Source: Hyphomonadaceae bacterium UBA1933
GTDB taxonomy: Bacteria; Pseudomonadota; Alphaproteobacteria; Caulobacterales; Aquidulcibacteraceae
Direction: 5' to 3'
NCBI GenBank assembly: GCA_002337085.1
Contig: DDFH01000006.1
Location: 1,207,098 to 1,271,097 of the forward strand
Length of the DNA: 64,000 bases
The notes under the pieces were generated by a model that saw nothing but the letters and a program-made list of their open reading frames with translations, was not told where the DNA came from and made no database searches. Positions 8,383-17,405 of this stretch are shown here, in pieces. Numbering within the stretch: position 1 is the stretch's first letter; every line of letters begins with the position of its first letter. The position numbers and the translations under genes were made by a program.

Positions 8383-9744
8383 TTAAGCAGTAAGTATATC
8401 GTGCATAAAAGAATGAACTTCGGAACGCAATATTTCGGCTTGTTTGCTTAGATCCTCGGCGGCAAAGACAACTTCGCGTGCCGCAGACCCTGTTTCTTCA
8501 GAACTTGCGGTAATTTCCACAATTTCACGCGATACCATTTCGGTGCCAATTGATGCTTCTTGGGTATTACGTGAAATTTCAGCGGTGGTTGCGGTTTGCT
8601 CTTCGATTGCGGTATTAATCGCCATTGATACCGAATTTATTTCTTCAATGGTTTTTTTAATCGATGTAATCGCGTCAACTGCATTGTTGGTGGCAGCCTG
8701 CATTTGATTGATTTGTTTTGATATTTCTTCGGTCGCCTGTGCGGTTTGCCCCGCAAGACTTTTTACTTCTGTGGCAACAACGGCAAAGCCTTTTCCTGCT
8801 TCACCAGCCCGCGCGCTTTCTATGGTTGCATTCAGTGCCAAAAGATTGGTTTGTGCAGCAATATCGGCAATTAATGAAACCACGGCCCCAATTTTTTCTG
8901 CCGCAGCGGAGAGTTCATTCAAGGTCTGTGATGAATGACCAACCATAACAACTGCTTCAGATGCAACTTTGGTATTTAGGGCAACTTGTGATGCAATCTC
9001 TTGCACAGATATTGACATTTCTTTTGCTGAGTTTGCAATTATGCTAACGTTTTCATTGGTCTGCTCTGCGGCAGAGGCAACACTAGTTGCTTTTGCTGAG
9101 CTTGATTCCGCAATTTCCGACATTGCTTTTGCGGTAACTGATAATTCAGTTGATGCGGCGGCAACGGTTTCAACCACTTTTGATACACTTGTTTCAAATT
9201 TTCCGGCAATATCTTGAACCAGATAATCACGTTTTTTGGTTTCTTCTTCAAGATAAATTGAAATTGCAAAATCCATGTCCAACATTGCGGCTTTGGTAAA
9301 TGCTGAAACCTGTTGCTGTGCTTTTTCAATAATATTGCTTTTGCCAAACATCGATTTGGAATTATCTATTTGTCCAATAATTGCATGTGAAATTTCGCTA
9401 ATGATGAAGGTATATCCACCAATATACCAGCGTGGTTCAAGCCCAATGCGGGAGTGTGCTTTGCCTATCCGGCGGACTGAATTTACGTAATCAGTTGAAA
9501 ATTCACCCTCTGCAATTGCGATCCAGTGTTTAAGTTGCGCACTTTTTGCACCATTCATGTGTGCATCGTTTGCAAAGAATCTTGAAACCTCGCCCCAAAT
9601 TTTCACATGATTATAAAACCTATCAAGAACATCAGGAAGTACGTCCCTAATTAGTGGCAACATTTCTCGTAAGACGGTCTTTGTTTCATCATCAATTTTA
9701 AGAAAATTGGTGCGTTGAGATATATTATAAGTATTGTCTGACAT
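8383..9744 (-). CDS. Soluble globin-coupled chemotaxis sensor (HemAT-like)
   Basis: A 453-aa methyl-accepting chemotaxis-type protein with no transmembrane segment. The N-terminal 1-170 is a globin sensor domain: the block RRIGKAHSRIGLEPRWYIGG carries His97, the likely proximal heme ligand. The remainder is the long helical signalling module with the hairpin tip DIAAQTNLLALNATIESARA and GEAGKGFAVVATEV. Such proteins bind oxygen (or CO/NO) and signal to CheA/CheW for aerotaxis. No other chemotaxis genes lie nearby, so it is an orphan receptor. Its upstream gap (9745-9900) is AT-rich and probably holds its promoter. Confidence 0.92.
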   Translation of the reverse strand: MSDNTYNISQRTNFLKIDDETKTVLREMLPLIRDVLPDVLDRFYNHVKIWGEVSRFFANDAHMNGAKSAQLKHWIAIAEGEFSTDYVNSVRRIGKAHSRIGLEPRWYIGGYTFIISEISHAIIGQIDNSKSMFGKSNIIEKAQQQVSAFTKAAMLDMDFAISIYLEEETKKRDYLVQDIAGKFETSVSKVVETVAAASTELSVTAKAMSEIAESSSAKATSVASAAEQTNENVSIIANSAKEMSISVQEIASQVALNTKVASEAVVMVGHSSQTLNELSAAAEKIGAVVSLIADIAAQTNLLALNATIESARAGEAGKGFAVVATEVKSLAGQTAQATEEISKQINQMQAATNNAVDAITSIKKTIEEINSVSMAINTAIEEQTATTAEISRNTQEASIGTEMVSREIVEITASSEETGSAAREVVFAAEDLSKQAEILRSEVHSFMHDILTA

Positions 9745-9900
9745 TTTGCCCTCGCATATTCGAAGGCGCTTGCAATCGTTTGTGCGCCTGTTTAAGGCTG
9801 ATTAACCTTGTATAAGTTTACAGGTTATTAACAAAATCTAATGTGAAAGTGCGACAAAATAACGTGTTTTGCATGTTTTTATATAGGGATTGCTATATAT

Positions 9901-10509
9901 TTAGACAGTGCTTTGTTTGGTTTGATGTTTTTTATTTGCATTGAATTTTTGCAAATATTGCACGCCTGTAAAAAGTGACATTAGCGCACCAACAAAAGTG
10001 ATTAATATGCCAATTGCGATTAAACTTTTTAAACCAAATGCCATTGCACCAAGATAAATTGCCATGCCCAACATGATTACCGCTGTTTTGGTTTTGGCAA
10101 GAAATGTTGCCGGCATTGAAAAACCGGTTTTCTCCGCCTCGCTGCGCATTTGGGTAACAAAATAATCACGTGCAGTCGTTGCCAAAAGCATGAAAACAAT
10201 TGCACCCATAATGATTATTTTATCAAATTGCCCTGAAAGCATTTCATATAAGCCAATGCCAATAATGGTTAGGCCTACCAATAATTTATCGGCAAATAGA
10301 TCAAGCTTTGCCCCAAGTTCGCTTTTGGCATCCAAAGCACGCGCTAAAAAACCATCTACCCAATCGGTTAAAGAGGCAAAAACAAATATCCCAAATGCCC
10401 AAACCACATATTCATGCTTTCCGCCCAAACTCAGGATAAGCAGAATTACCAAAAGCGGGGTAAGGGCGATACGAAAAATCGTAAATACATTCGGTAGATG
10501 CTTCATCAT
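9901..10509 (-). CDS. pgsA: CDP-diacylglycerol--glycerol-3-phosphate 3-phosphatidyltransferase
   Basis: Integral membrane enzyme of 202 aa that makes phosphatidylglycerol-phosphate, the first step to phosphatidylglycerol and cardiolipin. The CDP-alcohol phosphotransferase motif is complete: DGFLARALDAKSELGAKLD then FAD (DG-x2-AR-x8-G-x3-D-x3-D). Several transmembrane helices are visible. The ATG overlaps the uvrC stop (ATGA), so the two are translationally coupled; a uvrC-pgsA pair is a common bacterial arrangement. Confidence 0.92.
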   Translation of the reverse strand: MMKHLPNVFTIFRIALTPLLVILLILSLGGKHEYVVWAFGIFVFASLTDWVDGFLARALDAKSELGAKLDLFADKLLVGLTIIGIGLYEMLSGQFDKIIIMGAIVFMLLATTARDYFVTQMRSEAEKTGFSMPATFLAKTKTAVIMLGMAIYLGAMAFGLKSLIAIGILITFVGALMSLFTGVQYLQKFNANKKHQTKQSTV

Positions 10510-12419
10510 TCACTCTGAAAATGGGCGTGGATTCGCTTTGCAATCTCTTCGCTTATATGCGGGGTTTCTGCAAGCTCTTTTACACTTGCACCAGCAACAC
10601 CTTTTGCCGAACCAAAACGCGACATAAGAGATTTTTTACGCAAAGGACCAATGCCGCCAATTTCATCCAACGGGTTTTTAACAAATTCCTTGCCGCGTTT
10701 TTGGCGATGCGCACCAATTACAAAGCGGTGGGATTCATCGCGCAATCGTTGCAAATAATATAAAACAGGTGAATTTAGTTCAAGGCGGTAGGGGGCTTTG
10801 TCCACTTCGTGAAACTCCTCACGACCGGCATTTCTATCGACACCTTTGGACATGGCGACGATTTTAAACATTTTATCGACCTCAAGCTCACGCGCGACAT
10901 CCAACACCGCCGCAAGCTGTATCTGCCCGCCATCAATGATAATTAAATCGGGGCGGCTTTCATAATCGTTCAAATTTTCTTTGATGCGGTTAAAACGGCG
11001 GGTGAAAACTTCACGCATCATGGCAAAGTCATCGCCCCCTTTGGCGTTCTTTATCGTCCATTTGCGATATTGGTTTTTCATAAACCCTTCAGGCCCCGCA
11101 ACAATCATCGCGCCAACCGCATTTGTGCCTTGAATGTGGGAGTTATCATAAACCTCGATCCGTTCGGGGCGGGTTTCAAGGTTGAATTGTTTTTGTACCT
11201 CGTCCAAAATTTTGCCGATTGCACCAGTTTCAGAAAGGCGGCGACTAAGGGTGATTTGTGCATTTTTGATAACTTGTTCAAGTATATCTTTTTTATCGCC
11301 TTGTTTTGGAACTGAAATCCGCACCTTTGAACCCGCTAGCATGGAAAGCGCATCTTCCATCAATTGCTTTTGCAATGGTGGTTCGTTCATTATTATCAAA
11401 TCGGGCGGTGGGTTTGATTGGTAAAACTGCCCGATAAAACTATCCAGAATTTCCTGTGTCGAAAGCGATTTATCATGCTTTGGGAAATAGGCGCGATTGC
11501 CCCAGTGTTGGGTCGCGCGGAAAAATGCAACTTCGATAATTGTCATCCCGCCTTGGGAATGAATGGCAAATATATCGGCATTGGCAAAGCTTTGCGGGTA
11601 TATGGATTGGTTGGTGCGAATGCTTGCCAAGGCTTTGATACGGTCGCGCAAAATGGCGGCTTTTTCATAATCAAAGACTTGGGCGGCGTTGTTCATCTGC
11701 CCCGCCAACTCGTCCTGCAACGCGCTTGATTTACCGCGCAGAAACATCCGCGCCCCGTCCACAAGCTCACGGTAATCTAATTGATTGGTAAGATTAACAC
11801 ATGGTGCGGCACAACGTTTTATTTGATAAAGCATACAGGGGCGGGAGCGGTTTTCAAATTCGGCATCTGAACACGTCCGTAGCATGAAGGCTTTTTGCAA
11901 TATTGTGATGGAATCATTCACCGCCTGCCCACTGGCGAATGGGCCAAAATATTCAACGCCCTTTTCACGTGGGCCGCGATGCTTGGCAAGGAATGGGGAG
12001 GGGTGGTTTAGGCCGATTGCGATATATGGAAAACTTTTGTCATCGCGCATCAATACGTTATAGCGCGGTTTAAGGCGGCGAATGAGATTGGCTTCGAGCA
12101 ATAATGCCTCGGATTCAGTGTGTGTGACGGTAAATTCCATACCGCGCACCATTGCCAAAACCCGCGTTAATTGATTGGTATGCGCCGCACCACGGGCATA
12201 GGTCGCCACCCGTTTTTTAAGGCTTTTGGCCTTGCCAACATATAAAACCGACCCATCGGCACCAATCATGCGGTAAACCCCAGGGGAATTAGGCAGGGTT
12301 TTATGATGCTCTTTAATGATTTCGATGCCGGTTTTTAAATCAAGGTTTTCATTAGGCACACTGCCGCCCGAAGGTAATGAGCCAATATCAACTTCTTGGG
12401 GTTTGTTTGCCTTATTCAT
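10506..12419 (-). CDS. uvrC: UvrABC excinuclease subunit C
   Basis: A 637-aa nucleotide-excision-repair nuclease that makes both incisions around a lesion after UvrA/UvrB loading. Order: an N-terminal GIY-YIG domain (about 38-120, GVYRMIGADGSVLYVGKAKS), cysteine-bearing CMLYQIKRCAAPC, the UVR motif (about 215-250, LAGQMNNAAQVFDYEKAAI), an RNase H-like 5'-nuclease domain with EVYDNSHIQG and IIDGG, and C-terminal helix-hairpin-helix repeats (GIGPLRKKSLMSRFG). The about 35-residue N-terminal leader before the GIY domain is typical of alphaproteobacteria. uvrA lies about 42 kb away. No SOS box was seen in its 77-bp upstream gap. Confidence 0.95.
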   Translation of the reverse strand: MNKANKPQEVDIGSLPSGGSVPNENLDLKTGIEIIKEHHKTLPNSPGVYRMIGADGSVLYVGKAKSLKKRVATYARGAAHTNQLTRVLAMVRGMEFTVTHTESEALLLEANLIRRLKPRYNVLMRDDKSFPYIAIGLNHPSPFLAKHRGPREKGVEYFGPFASGQAVNDSITILQKAFMLRTCSDAEFENRSRPCMLYQIKRCAAPCVNLTNQLDYRELVDGARMFLRGKSSALQDELAGQMNNAAQVFDYEKAAILRDRIKALASIRTNQSIYPQSFANADIFAIHSQGGMTIIEVAFFRATQHWGNRAYFPKHDKSLSTQEILDSFIGQFYQSNPPPDLIIMNEPPLQKQLMEDALSMLAGSKVRISVPKQGDKKDILEQVIKNAQITLSRRLSETGAIGKILDEVQKQFNLETRPERIEVYDNSHIQGTNAVGAMIVAGPEGFMKNQYRKWTIKNAKGGDDFAMMREVFTRRFNRIKENLNDYESRPDLIIIDGGQIQLAAVLDVARELEVDKMFKIVAMSKGVDRNAGREEFHEVDKAPYRLELNSPVLYYLQRLRDESHRFVIGAHRQKRGKEFVKNPLDEIGGIGPLRKKSLMSRFGSAKGVAGASVKELAETPHISEEIAKRIHAHFQSE

Positions 12420-12477
12420 AAAAATTAAATAGGCTGTCTCGTATAATTTTTAAAGATTGAATTGCAACAATATTTCT

Positions 12478-12496
12478 ATTAAGAATAATTCTCAAT
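12478..12496 (+). promoter_or_regulatory. Fur-like iron box before DUF454 gene
   Basis: The 19-bp near-palindrome ATTAAGAATAATTCTCAAT ends one base before the DUF454 start codon; its reverse strand reads TGAGAATTATTCT, the core of classical Fur operators. It is also close to the TGA-N9-TCA shape of the rhizobial RirA box. Position over the ribosome-binding region would suit iron-dependent repression. Seen by eye only. Confidence 0.5.
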
Positions 12497-12868
12497 ATGA
12501 CCGAAAACACAATTCTTAAAGCAATTGCCGGATTTTTCTTTGCCCTTGGCTCGGTGGGGGCGTTTTTGCCCGCTTTGCCAACCGTGCCGTTTTGGATTGT
12601 GGCGGCGATTATTTACCTCAAGGCCGACCCTGTAATGGCACATAAAATCTTTGAACATAAGGTTTTTGGCAAAATTGTTGAAAATTTTGTGCGCCACGGC
12701 ATCATTACAAGAAAATCCAAAATTGCGGCAATTGGTGGCTCTTTATTGGTTGGCGGCATTTCACTTTATTTCATGCGCCACCATGCATGGGGATTTTGGT
12801 TTATGATTGTTGGGCTTTTGATTGGAATGGTTTTTGTGGCGACAAGACCGGAAAAAATTAGGGAATAA
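12497..12868 (+). CDS. DUF454 (YbaN-like) inner-membrane protein
   Basis: A 123-aa membrane protein of the DUF454 family: FFFALGSVGAFLPALPTVPFWIVAAIIY is the hallmark first region, followed by a short amphipathic part (FEHKVFGKIVENF) and two more helices. Function is unknown; in other bacteria, members often neighbour heme or iron uptake genes, which fits the Fur-like box directly upstream. Divergent from uvrC. Confidence 0.85.
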   Translation: MTENTILKAIAGFFFALGSVGAFLPALPTVPFWIVAAIIYLKADPVMAHKIFEHKVFGKIVENFVRHGIITRKSKIAAIGGSLLVGGISLYFMRHHAWGFWFMIVGLLIGMVFVATRPEKIRE

Positions 12869-12877
12869 TAGGCAATT

Positions 12878-12938
12878 GTCACCCCGCATTCATTGCGGGG
12901 TCTTGCTGCATGAGATCCCGCAACAAGTGCGGGATGAC
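12878..12938. repeat. Double-hairpin palindromic repeat (CCCCGCA/TCCCGCA type)
   Basis: Two adjacent stem-loops, CCCCGCA...TGCGGGG and ATCCCGCA...TGCGGGAT, bracketed by GTCA and TGAC so the whole element is also an inverted repeat. This is a dispersed intergenic palindrome of the kind common in alphaproteobacteria. It may also act as a transcription terminator for the DUF454 gene. Confidence 0.75.
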
Positions 12939-13019
12939 GAGGTGCTTTTAATAAAATTGTGATTGTATATCATCTGTTACCCCTCTTCCGTTATTCAATA
13001 AATTTGCTATTACGAATCC

Positions 13020-13946
13020 ATGTCTTTACTTGAAAAATTACCCCCTGCCTTAGTTTCGTCTGTTCGCGGTAAAATCGAAGAGAATGTTAATCTTGCGCCC
13101 TTTACATGGTTTCGTGTTGGCGGTGCAGCGGAGCTGTTGTTTCAGCCTGCGGACACACAGGATTTGGCGGATTTTTTAAAGGCATTGCCCAAGGATATAC
13201 CCGTCTATGTGATTGGCGTGGGGTCAAACCTTATTATCCGCGATGGTGGGGTAAAAGGGGTTGTTATCCGCCTTACGCCCAAGGGCTTTGGCAACGTAAG
13301 TGTCGATGGTCTTTGCATTACTTCGGGGACAATGGTGCTTGATTCCATGCTTGCCAAAAAGGCGGCCGAGGCGGGGATTGCGGGGCTTGAATTTTATCGT
13401 GGTGTCCCTGGTACAATTGGCGGCGCATTGCGCATGAATGCCGGCTGCTATGAACAAGAAACCAAGGATGTTTTGGTGGAGTGTCAGGCGGTTAATCGTG
13501 ATGGCGACATAATCACCTTTAAAAATGCGGATATGGGCTATACTTATCGCCATTGTGCATTGCCCGATGATTTGATTTTTGTTTCGGCAACTTTTGAAGG
13601 TACTGGGGATGCGCCAGAGGCAATTTTAGCGCGCATGGATGCCATTACTGCCCGCCGCGAAAATTCCCAGCCTATTCGTGAAAAAACCGGTGGTTCAACC
13701 TTTAAAAACCCTGATCAGGTGCAATCGGGCGGGCGTAAATCATGGCAGGTTATTGATGCCGCAGGATTGCGTGGTTTTTCAATTGGCGATGCCCAAATGA
13801 GCGAGAAGCATTGCAATTTCATGATAAATAAAGGCAATGCAACCGCCAAAGATCTTGAGGCATTGGGTGAGCACGTCATTAAAACCGTAAAAGAAACCCA
13901 AGGCGTTGATTTACACTGGGAAATTAAGCGTATCGGCGAAAAATAA
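13020..13946 (+). CDS. murB: UDP-N-acetylenolpyruvoylglucosamine reductase
   Basis: A 308-aa FAD enzyme that reduces UDP-GlcNAc-enolpyruvate to UDP-MurNAc in peptidoglycan synthesis. The FAD domain shows TWFRVGGAAELLFQPAD and GVGSNLIIRDGG; GVPGTIGGALRMNAGCY and TYRH are family blocks, and GGSTFKNP carries the catalytic Ser; the C-terminal MSEKHCNFMINKGNATA supplies the conserved Glu-His. It stands alone here rather than in a mur/fts cluster, so the dcw cluster of this organism is at least partly dispersed (ftsZ is 20 kb away). Confidence 0.95.
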   Translation: MSLLEKLPPALVSSVRGKIEENVNLAPFTWFRVGGAAELLFQPADTQDLADFLKALPKDIPVYVIGVGSNLIIRDGGVKGVVIRLTPKGFGNVSVDGLCITSGTMVLDSMLAKKAAEAGIAGLEFYRGVPGTIGGALRMNAGCYEQETKDVLVECQAVNRDGDIITFKNADMGYTYRHCALPDDLIFVSATFEGTGDAPEAILARMDAITARRENSQPIREKTGGSTFKNPDQVQSGGRKSWQVIDAAGLRGFSIGDAQMSEKHCNFMINKGNATAKDLEALGEHVIKTVKETQGVDLHWEIKRIGEK

Positions 13947-13960
13947 TCATAAACCAACCA

Positions 13961-14000
13961 TGTCATACCGGAAAGTCTGCAAGATTTATCCGGCATGACA
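13961..14000. repeat. TGTCATACCGG palindromic repeat
   Basis: One hairpin with arms TGTCATACCGGA and TCCGGCATGACA, sitting between the convergent stops of murB and the acyltransferase. It is a single-hairpin version of the larger element at 27905-28013. It could serve as a bidirectional terminator. Confidence 0.7.
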
Positions 14001-14002
14001 GG

Positions 14003-15112
14003 CTATTTTTTCAATAATTTATGTGCCAAAGCCAAAATTGGTTTTTCAAACATAATATGCAAAATTGCCGAAGCGATAATTGCCGCCACAAAGGCAATCG
14101 CGCAAAATACAAAATTATCCATTAGACCATCGCGTGAGAAGCGTGCAAAAATCCGCCCGGTTGCGGCAAAAACCGGAACATGGATAAGATATAAGGCATA
14201 GGACCAATCACCCAATTTAATCAGCGGCTTTTTGGCCTTGAAGCCACCTAGTTCAAGCACAACCATGCCATAAAGCAAAATTGCCGATGGTAATCCAAAA
14301 TAAAAGACACGTTCCCATTTAAGGGCAAAGAAATCCTGTGCAAAGCCTGCTACACGGGCAAAACTAAAGAAAAGCAATACTGCACCCAAAATTGCGGCAA
14401 CGTCGCCATATGGGCGGTCTTTACGATTTTTAATAATAATTGCCACGCCAGCACCCATAATAAATTCAAGTGTAAGCGGATGGATTACAATGGCAAGAAA
14501 CGGCGTTGGATTTTGATTTGCAAGTGACGCAAAGGCAACCAATAATGCCCAGCCAACAAGAAACGCCGGCATCATTTTCTTTGGCGCAAATAAAATAAAA
14601 CCAAACACAAAATAAAACCATAGTTCGTAAATAAGCGTCCAGCCAACGGCATGTAGTGGTAATGTCGCTTGTGGGATTAAAAGGAAGGATTTTAAAATAT
14701 CGGGGGTCTCTTTATGGCTTTGATAAACCCAATCTGGATGGATTATATAGACCGCAAATATCGCCCCCATAACCAGCCACCATAATGGATAAATCCGAAT
14801 GGCTCTTAAGGCCCAAAATTTTGCAACATATTGCGGGGTAGGGGTGGACGCAAAATTAGACCACACCATAACAAAGCCAGAAATGACAAAGAATAAATCA
14901 ACCCCGCCAAAGCCGCCCAATGCCCAATTACCAAATAAAATCTCGCCACCAAGTTTTAATTCAACCGCATGTAAATGCGCCATGGCGACAAATAGTGCCG
15001 CCAAACCACGCAAGAATTGAATTTGCCCAATGTTTCTAGGAAGTCGGTTTTGGTTTGTTTCCTTTGGTTTTTGATTAATTGGGATTAATTCAACAAAATC
15101 ATCGCGTGACAT
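14003..15112 (-). CDS. Acyltransferase 3 family membrane protein
   Basis: Integral membrane O-acyltransferase of about 369 aa with roughly ten transmembrane helices. Family markers are QFLRGLAALFVAMAHLHA with the likely catalytic His, GGFGGVDLFFVISGFVMVW and the FWALRAIRIYPLWW block with its Arg residues. Such proteins transfer acetyl or other acyl groups onto exopolysaccharide, lipopolysaccharide or other surface glycans. ATG 15112 has CGGAG upstream; the frame also opens 33 bp earlier. No glycan gene cluster is adjacent, so the acceptor is unknown. Confidence 0.88.
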   Translation of the reverse strand: MSRDDFVELIPINQKPKETNQNRLPRNIGQIQFLRGLAALFVAMAHLHAVELKLGGEILFGNWALGGFGGVDLFFVISGFVMVWSNFASTPTPQYVAKFWALRAIRIYPLWWLVMGAIFAVYIIHPDWVYQSHKETPDILKSFLLIPQATLPLHAVGWTLIYELWFYFVFGFILFAPKKMMPAFLVGWALLVAFASLANQNPTPFLAIVIHPLTLEFIMGAGVAIIIKNRKDRPYGDVAAILGAVLLFFSFARVAGFAQDFFALKWERVFYFGLPSAILLYGMVVLELGGFKAKKPLIKLGDWSYALYLIHVPVFAATGRIFARFSRDGLMDNFVFCAIAFVAAIIASAILHIMFEKPILALAHKLLKK

Positions 15113-15148
15113 AATATACTCCGAATTGGTTTCTTTTAAGCGCAAACA

Positions 15149-15185
15149 AAAAGCCCCGCAAGTGTGTCTTGCGGGGCTTTTTAAA
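15149..15185 (-). terminator. Terminator of the atp operon
   Basis: Perfect stem AAGCCCCGCAAG / CTTGCGGGGCTT with a 5-base loop and T-rich tails on both sides, directly after the atpF stop. Confidence 0.9.
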
Positions 15186-15200
15186 TTTTGTTTTTGAACC

Positions 15201-15695
15201 CTAGTTAAGTTCAGCTAGCTTTTTAGAAATAGTCTTGATTGAAGTAGAAAGCAGCTCTGCGCCGCCTTTTTTGGACGCGTCTTCAACCAACATTTTCTGG
15301 GCGATCTCAACCGCCGCATTTGAAGCAAATGAACGAACTTCGTCAATAGCAGCCTGCTCAGCACGTGCAATACGTTCTGAAGCAGCTTGTGTTTTGGCGG
15401 CAATATCGGCTTCTAATTGCTTCTTAGCCTGTGCTTTTAGGATTTTGGCATCTTCTGCCGCTTGCTTAATCATTTCTTCAGCCTGTGCTTTCGCTTCAGA
15501 CTGTTGTTTTTCATAAGAGGCGCGAAGTACTTCTGCTTGCTCACGGAGTTTTTTTGCTTCTTCCAACTCATTGGCAATTGCCTTTGATTGTTCATCAAGG
15601 CTAGCACCAACAGACGCAGGAACTTTTAAATAAAGCATAATTCCGATGAAAACGAAAAAAGCAATCGCCGCAACTAAAGTAGCATCAAAATGCAT
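15201..15695 (-). CDS. atpF: F-type ATP synthase subunit b
   Basis: A 164-aa peripheral-stalk subunit: one N-terminal transmembrane helix (ATLVAAIAFFVFIGIMLYL) and a long Ala/Glu/Lys-rich coiled coil (about 30-150) that forms the stator with b'. It is the last gene of the Fo operon; its ATG shares one base with the stop of the upstream b' gene (TAATG). The F1 genes are not in this window. Confidence 0.93.
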   Translation of the reverse strand: MHFDATLVAAIAFFVFIGIMLYLKVPASVGASLDEQSKAIANELEEAKKLREQAEVLRASYEKQQSEAKAQAEEMIKQAAEDAKILKAQAKKQLEADIAAKTQAASERIARAEQAAIDEVRSFASNAAVEIAQKMLVEDASKKGGAELLSTSIKTISKKLAELN

Positions 15696-16240
15696 TAGTT
15701 TGCCCCTTTCATTGCAGACTTAAGTAAAGTAGCAGCAGGTTTTTTGCCAGTGATACTTGTAAAAATATCGCCTGCAATATCATAAATGCTTTCTGAAACT
15801 TCTTCAATTGCTTTGGTTTGCTGTTCATTTATAATAGTAACCGCAGCCTGAATCTTTTCATCAGCATCTGCCATAGCTCTCGCCTGTGCTTTTGCTGCTT
15901 CATCTTCAAGCTCTTTACGCATAGCGTCTAAAGTAGCGCGTGCTTCTTCTTTGGCATTATGATGTGCCAATTCAGCAGCTTTTTTCGCCCCTTCAGCCGC
16001 AGCAGTTTCATCAGCAGCTTTTTTCAAATCGCTTTCGATTGCGTTTTTACGTGCTTCAAGTGTTTTACCAATACGTGGAATAATCACGTTTGCCAAAATC
16101 AAATAAAGCGCACCAAACGAAACCAAAAACCAGAAAAGCTGATGCGGAAACAAAGATGCATCAAACGGAGGAAAACCCCCAGACGCACCTTCTGCGGCTC
16201 CATGCGCACCTTTTGCAACTTCATGTGCAACTTCTGACAT
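15695..16240 (-). CDS. atpF2: F-type ATP synthase subunit b'
   Basis: The second, diverged b-type stalk subunit (181 aa) found in alphaproteobacteria, cyanobacteria and plastids. A Gly/Ala-rich N-terminus leads to PPFDASLFPHQLFWFLVSFG, then the transmembrane helix and NVIIPRIGKTLEARK, followed by a coiled coil with many Lys/Ala/Glu. It forms a heterodimer with b. Overlaps atpF by one base. Confidence 0.92.
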   Translation of the reverse strand: MSEVAHEVAKGAHGAAEGASGGFPPFDASLFPHQLFWFLVSFGALYLILANVIIPRIGKTLEARKNAIESDLKKAADETAAAEGAKKAAELAHHNAKEEARATLDAMRKELEDEAAKAQARAMADADEKIQAAVTIINEQQTKAIEEVSESIYDIAGDIFTSITGKKPAATLLKSAMKGAN

Positions 16241-16341
16241 TGTAAATGCTCCGAATTGCTAAAGTATTGCTTTAGCGTCGTGCCAAGTGGAAATAGTTCA
16301 TTACATTGAATATCTCTTTAGAAGATATTCATGCGAAACTA

Positions 16342-16569
16342 TTAAACAACGAACAACAACAAAATTGCGATTAGCAAAGAGAAGATACCCAATGCTTCTG
16401 TAACCGCAAAGCCGAAAATAAGGTTAGAAAACTGACCTTTAGCGGCAGAAGGGTTACGCAAAGAACCTTCTAAGAAGCTGCCGAAGATGTTACCAACACC
16501 AATAGCAGCACCAATCATACCAAAACATGCAAGACCTGCACCAATAAATTTAGCGGCTTCCGCGTCCAT
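16342..16569 (-). CDS. atpE: F-type ATP synthase subunit c
   Basis: A 75-aa proteolipid with two transmembrane helices joined by the polar loop (R-N-P). The first helix has GAAIGVGNIFGSFLEG and the second carries the proton-binding Glu in FAVTEALGIFSLLIA. There is no Glu/Gln-rich Na+ motif, so it is proton-coupled. The 100-bp gap before atpF' is a usual place for translation-level control in atp operons. Confidence 0.96.
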   Translation of the reverse strand: MDAEAAKFIGAGLACFGMIGAAIGVGNIFGSFLEGSLRNPSAAKGQFSNLIFGFAVTEALGIFSLLIAILLLFVV

Positions 16570-16621
16570 TTTATACTCCTTAATTAAATGGATTAAAACT
16601 TATAACTCTAATAACCCTATA

Positions 16622-17377
16622 CTAGTGATCTCCGGCGTGTAGGGCATCATTAAGATAAAGGCAAGTAAGCAAAGTGAAAACAAACGCCTGTAAGAAAGCA
16701 ACCAATGTTTCAAGTGCATACAACGCAACAGTCATGGCAAATGGTAGAACCGAACCGATTGCACCCAAAGCACCAAGACCAAGTAAGGTTGGAACAAAAC
16801 CCGCAAACACTTTAACCAGAATGTGTCCGGCAAAAATATTTGCCCAAAGACGTACAGAATGGCTTAAAGGACGGGAGAAGAAAGAAATAATCTCAATCGG
16901 GGTCACAATAATATAAAGTGGCAGTGGGACACCCGAAGGAACAAAAAGTTTGAAAAATTTAAGGCCGTTTTTCGCAAAACCAACAATAATAACTGTTGCG
17001 AAAACGATTAATGCCATTGCAGCCGTGATAATGATTTGTGAAGTTGGCGTGAAGTTATACGCAAACAAGCCAACCATATTCAAAGTGAATATGAAAAGGA
17101 AAAGCGTCATAACCAACGGGAAGAACATTTTCACGCCTTTTGAACCCGCCGCGCCATACAAATTATCATAAACAAATTTATATGTGCTTTCGCCAATAAG
17201 CTGCATACGGCCTGGAACCATTGCTGCTTTGGCAGAAGACATCAATAAGAATGCAGCAGGAATAGCCGCACCCAAAAGCAAAAATGCACTGGCATTTGAG
17301 AATGAAATATCAACCCCGCCTAAATCCATAGGGATAATTCGCTCAATATGAAATTGATGCATAGGATCGTTTGACAA
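16622..17377 (-). CDS. atpB: F-type ATP synthase subunit a
   Basis: A 251-aa, six-helix membrane subunit that forms the proton half-channels next to the c-ring. The essential Arg is in SHSVRLWANIFAGHIL, and the C-terminal ALETLVAFLQAFVFTLLTCLYL supplies the Gln/Glu region. Second in the atpI-B-E-F'-F operon. Confidence 0.96.
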   Translation of the reverse strand: MSNDPMHQFHIERIIPMDLGGVDISFSNASAFLLLGAAIPAAFLLMSSAKAAMVPGRMQLIGESTYKFVYDNLYGAAGSKGVKMFFPLVMTLFLFIFTLNMVGLFAYNFTPTSQIIITAAMALIVFATVIIVGFAKNGLKFFKLFVPSGVPLPLYIIVTPIEIISFFSRPLSHSVRLWANIFAGHILVKVFAGFVPTLLGLGALGAIGSVLPFAMTVALYALETLVAFLQAFVFTLLTCLYLNDALHAGDH

Positions 17378-17405
17378 TTTTCACTCCAATCAATTCTAAA
17401 GCAAT

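Noticed and set aside
9745..9900. CtrA box upstream of the globin-coupled receptor
   Set aside because: The TTAA pair has 6-bp, not 7-bp, spacing and lacks the TTAACCAT extension.
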